6,847 nt of DNA from NCBI GenBank assembly GCA_024643705.1, contig JAHEML010000211.1, forward strand, positions 1 to 6,847, read 5' to 3'. Under the pieces are notes generated by a model, which saw nothing but the letters and a program-made list of their open reading frames with translations, was not told the origin of the DNA and did no database searches. The position numbers and the translations under genes are program-made. Position 1 is the first letter of the stretch. Every line of letters starts with the position of its first letter. Positions 6,167 to 6,847 of the stretch are shown in pieces. This DNA comes from Caldilineaceae bacterium. GTDB taxonomy: Bacteria; Chloroflexota; Anaerolineae; Caldilineales; Caldilineaceae.

Positions 6167-6847
6167 TTACCGCTGTATGCTGGGAAGGAAGAGCTGGAGT
6201 CCTCCTGGCGAGACAGGAGTGGCGTTCAACCCCAGACGGTCCTGGGCGTAGAAGACAATGCGATAGTCGCCGCTGTCCTGGAAGCCATTCGCATAGTTAA
6301 CGCTGAATTGGCCCGGCTGCCCGGCTACCGGTTCTAAACGCACAACAGGCACACTCAGGTTGATGGTCACATCCGTTGGCTCTGCGAAGGATGGTGGGTA
6401 GACGGCAGCCCAGACCAGCTCGGTCTTTTCGGCCCCTTCGGCCACGCTGGCGCTGAGGGTGCCATTTGTCCCGTTGCGCTGCACATCCACACTGTTGATG
6501 ATCGGTCGCACCGAGCTGAAGAAGCGGGTGACCGTGCGTTTGGCTGCTTCCGCTCCGTCGCCCGCGTTGTAAACCCCATCTCCGTTGTCATCCAAAAAGG
6601 GTGTCTGGTTGACAGGATTGGCAGCAACAGCAGCCTTGCCCTGATCGAAGCAGGCCTTCAGGTTGCCACTGTCGGCCACGCAGGAGAAGAATGCGTCGGA
6701 GAAGTAGGCACCCTGGGCTGAGGCATAGGCGTTGTTGTCGAAGCCGGTAGAGGTGATGATCACTCTGCCCGGCTTGCTGATGCTGTCGGTCACATTCAGC
6801 CGGTGGATAAAGCTGCCCGATACACATGCTTCGTAGACCACGGTGAC
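6167..6847 (-). CDS. C13 (legumain-like) peptidase, tandem paralogue, only the C-terminal 226 residues in window
   Basis: The frame is open to the right edge, so this is the 3' end of a longer gene and not a short gene. The GTG at 6841 falls inside the conserved V-T-V-V-Y strand before the catalytic cysteine and is not a real start. The visible part begins just before Y-E-A-C-V-S-G-S-F, with the catalytic Cys codon at 6824-6826. It then contains the rest of the C13 fold, the calcium-type loop D-D-N-G-D-G-V-Y-N-A-G-D, and a C-terminal Ig-like domain ending F-L-P-S-I-Q-R before TAA. Aligned by eye with the complete gene downstream, there are about 48 differences in 227 positions, roughly 79 percent identity with one single-residue gap. 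The catalytic His and anything N-terminal lie outside, so I cannot say whether it also carries the NHL propeller. No frameshift or stop interrupts it, and it looks functional. It precedes the complete C13 gene by 69 bases on the same strand. Confidence 0.94.
   Translation of the reverse strand, partial: VTVVYEACVSGSFIHRLNVTDSISKPGRVIITSTGFDNNAYASAQGAYFSDAFFSCVADSGNLKACFDQGKAAVAANPVNQTPFLDDNGDGVYNAGDGAEAAKRTVTRFFSSVRPIINSVDVQRNGTNGTLSASVAEGAEKTELVWAAVYPPSFAEPTDVTINLSVPVVRLEPVAGQPGQFSVNYANGFQDSGDYRIVFYAQDRLGLNATPVSPGGLQLFLPSIQR
6167..6847 (-). repeat. Direct repeat, copy B (3' end of upstream C13 gene)
   Basis: Partner of the repeat at 2777-3460. The copy continues past the right edge, so its full length is unknown. 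If the duplication covers whole genes, the repeat unit would be about 3.4 kb, judging from the offset between the copies. Confidence 0.88.

Noticed and set aside
6839..6841. GTG as the start of a 224-residue protein
   Set aside because: It lies within the conserved strand preceding the catalytic cysteine, and the frame stays open to the window edge; the real start is upstream, outside the window.

Overview
The window is densely coding and every gene lies on the minus strand. Reading in the direction of transcription (high to low coordinates) there are three large genes: (1) the 3' end of a C13 (legumain-type) cysteine peptidase gene that enters from the right edge (6167-6847); (2) a complete 1106-residue paralogue of it (2777-6097); (3) a secreted multidomain protein that starts at 2740 and runs off the left edge without a stop (at least 913 residues), ending in the first part of a C25 (gingipain-type) peptidase-like domain. 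The gaps are only 69 and 36 bases, and I see no terminator or convincing promoter in either, so co-transcription is likely.

All of it looks extracellular. The two visible N-termini are signal-peptide-like. The rest is built from export-type modules: a six-unit NHL beta-propeller, Thr/Pro-rich stalks, PPC-type beta-sandwiches with the D-W-x-[RK]-F signature, a CARDB domain, FN3 and Ig-like domains. The catalytic modules at the C-terminal ends belong to two peptidase families that share the caspase/hemoglobinase fold (clan CD). In the complete gene the His842/Cys887 dyad is visible, bracketed by two EF-hand-like calcium loops.

The organism cannot be identified from this sequence alone. GC-rich coding DNA, long Pro-Thr 'TPTPT' linkers, CARDB/PPC/NHL modules and C-termini ending in F-L-P-x-I-x-R are together what I would expect from a filamentous Chloroflexota bacterium (Anaerolineae/Caldilineae/Ardenticatenia-like). 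This is inference from domain style. No RNA gene, CRISPR array, insertion sequence, integrase or origin is visible. The only large repeat is the direct repeat formed by the 3' ends of the two C13 genes.

A working model, inferred only, is a surface or secreted protease locus. A tandem duplication produced two legumain-like enzymes, and a gingipain-like relative is encoded directly downstream. The binding modules (propeller, PPC, FN3, CARDB) would position or regulate the peptidases at the cell surface or on an extracellular substrate.
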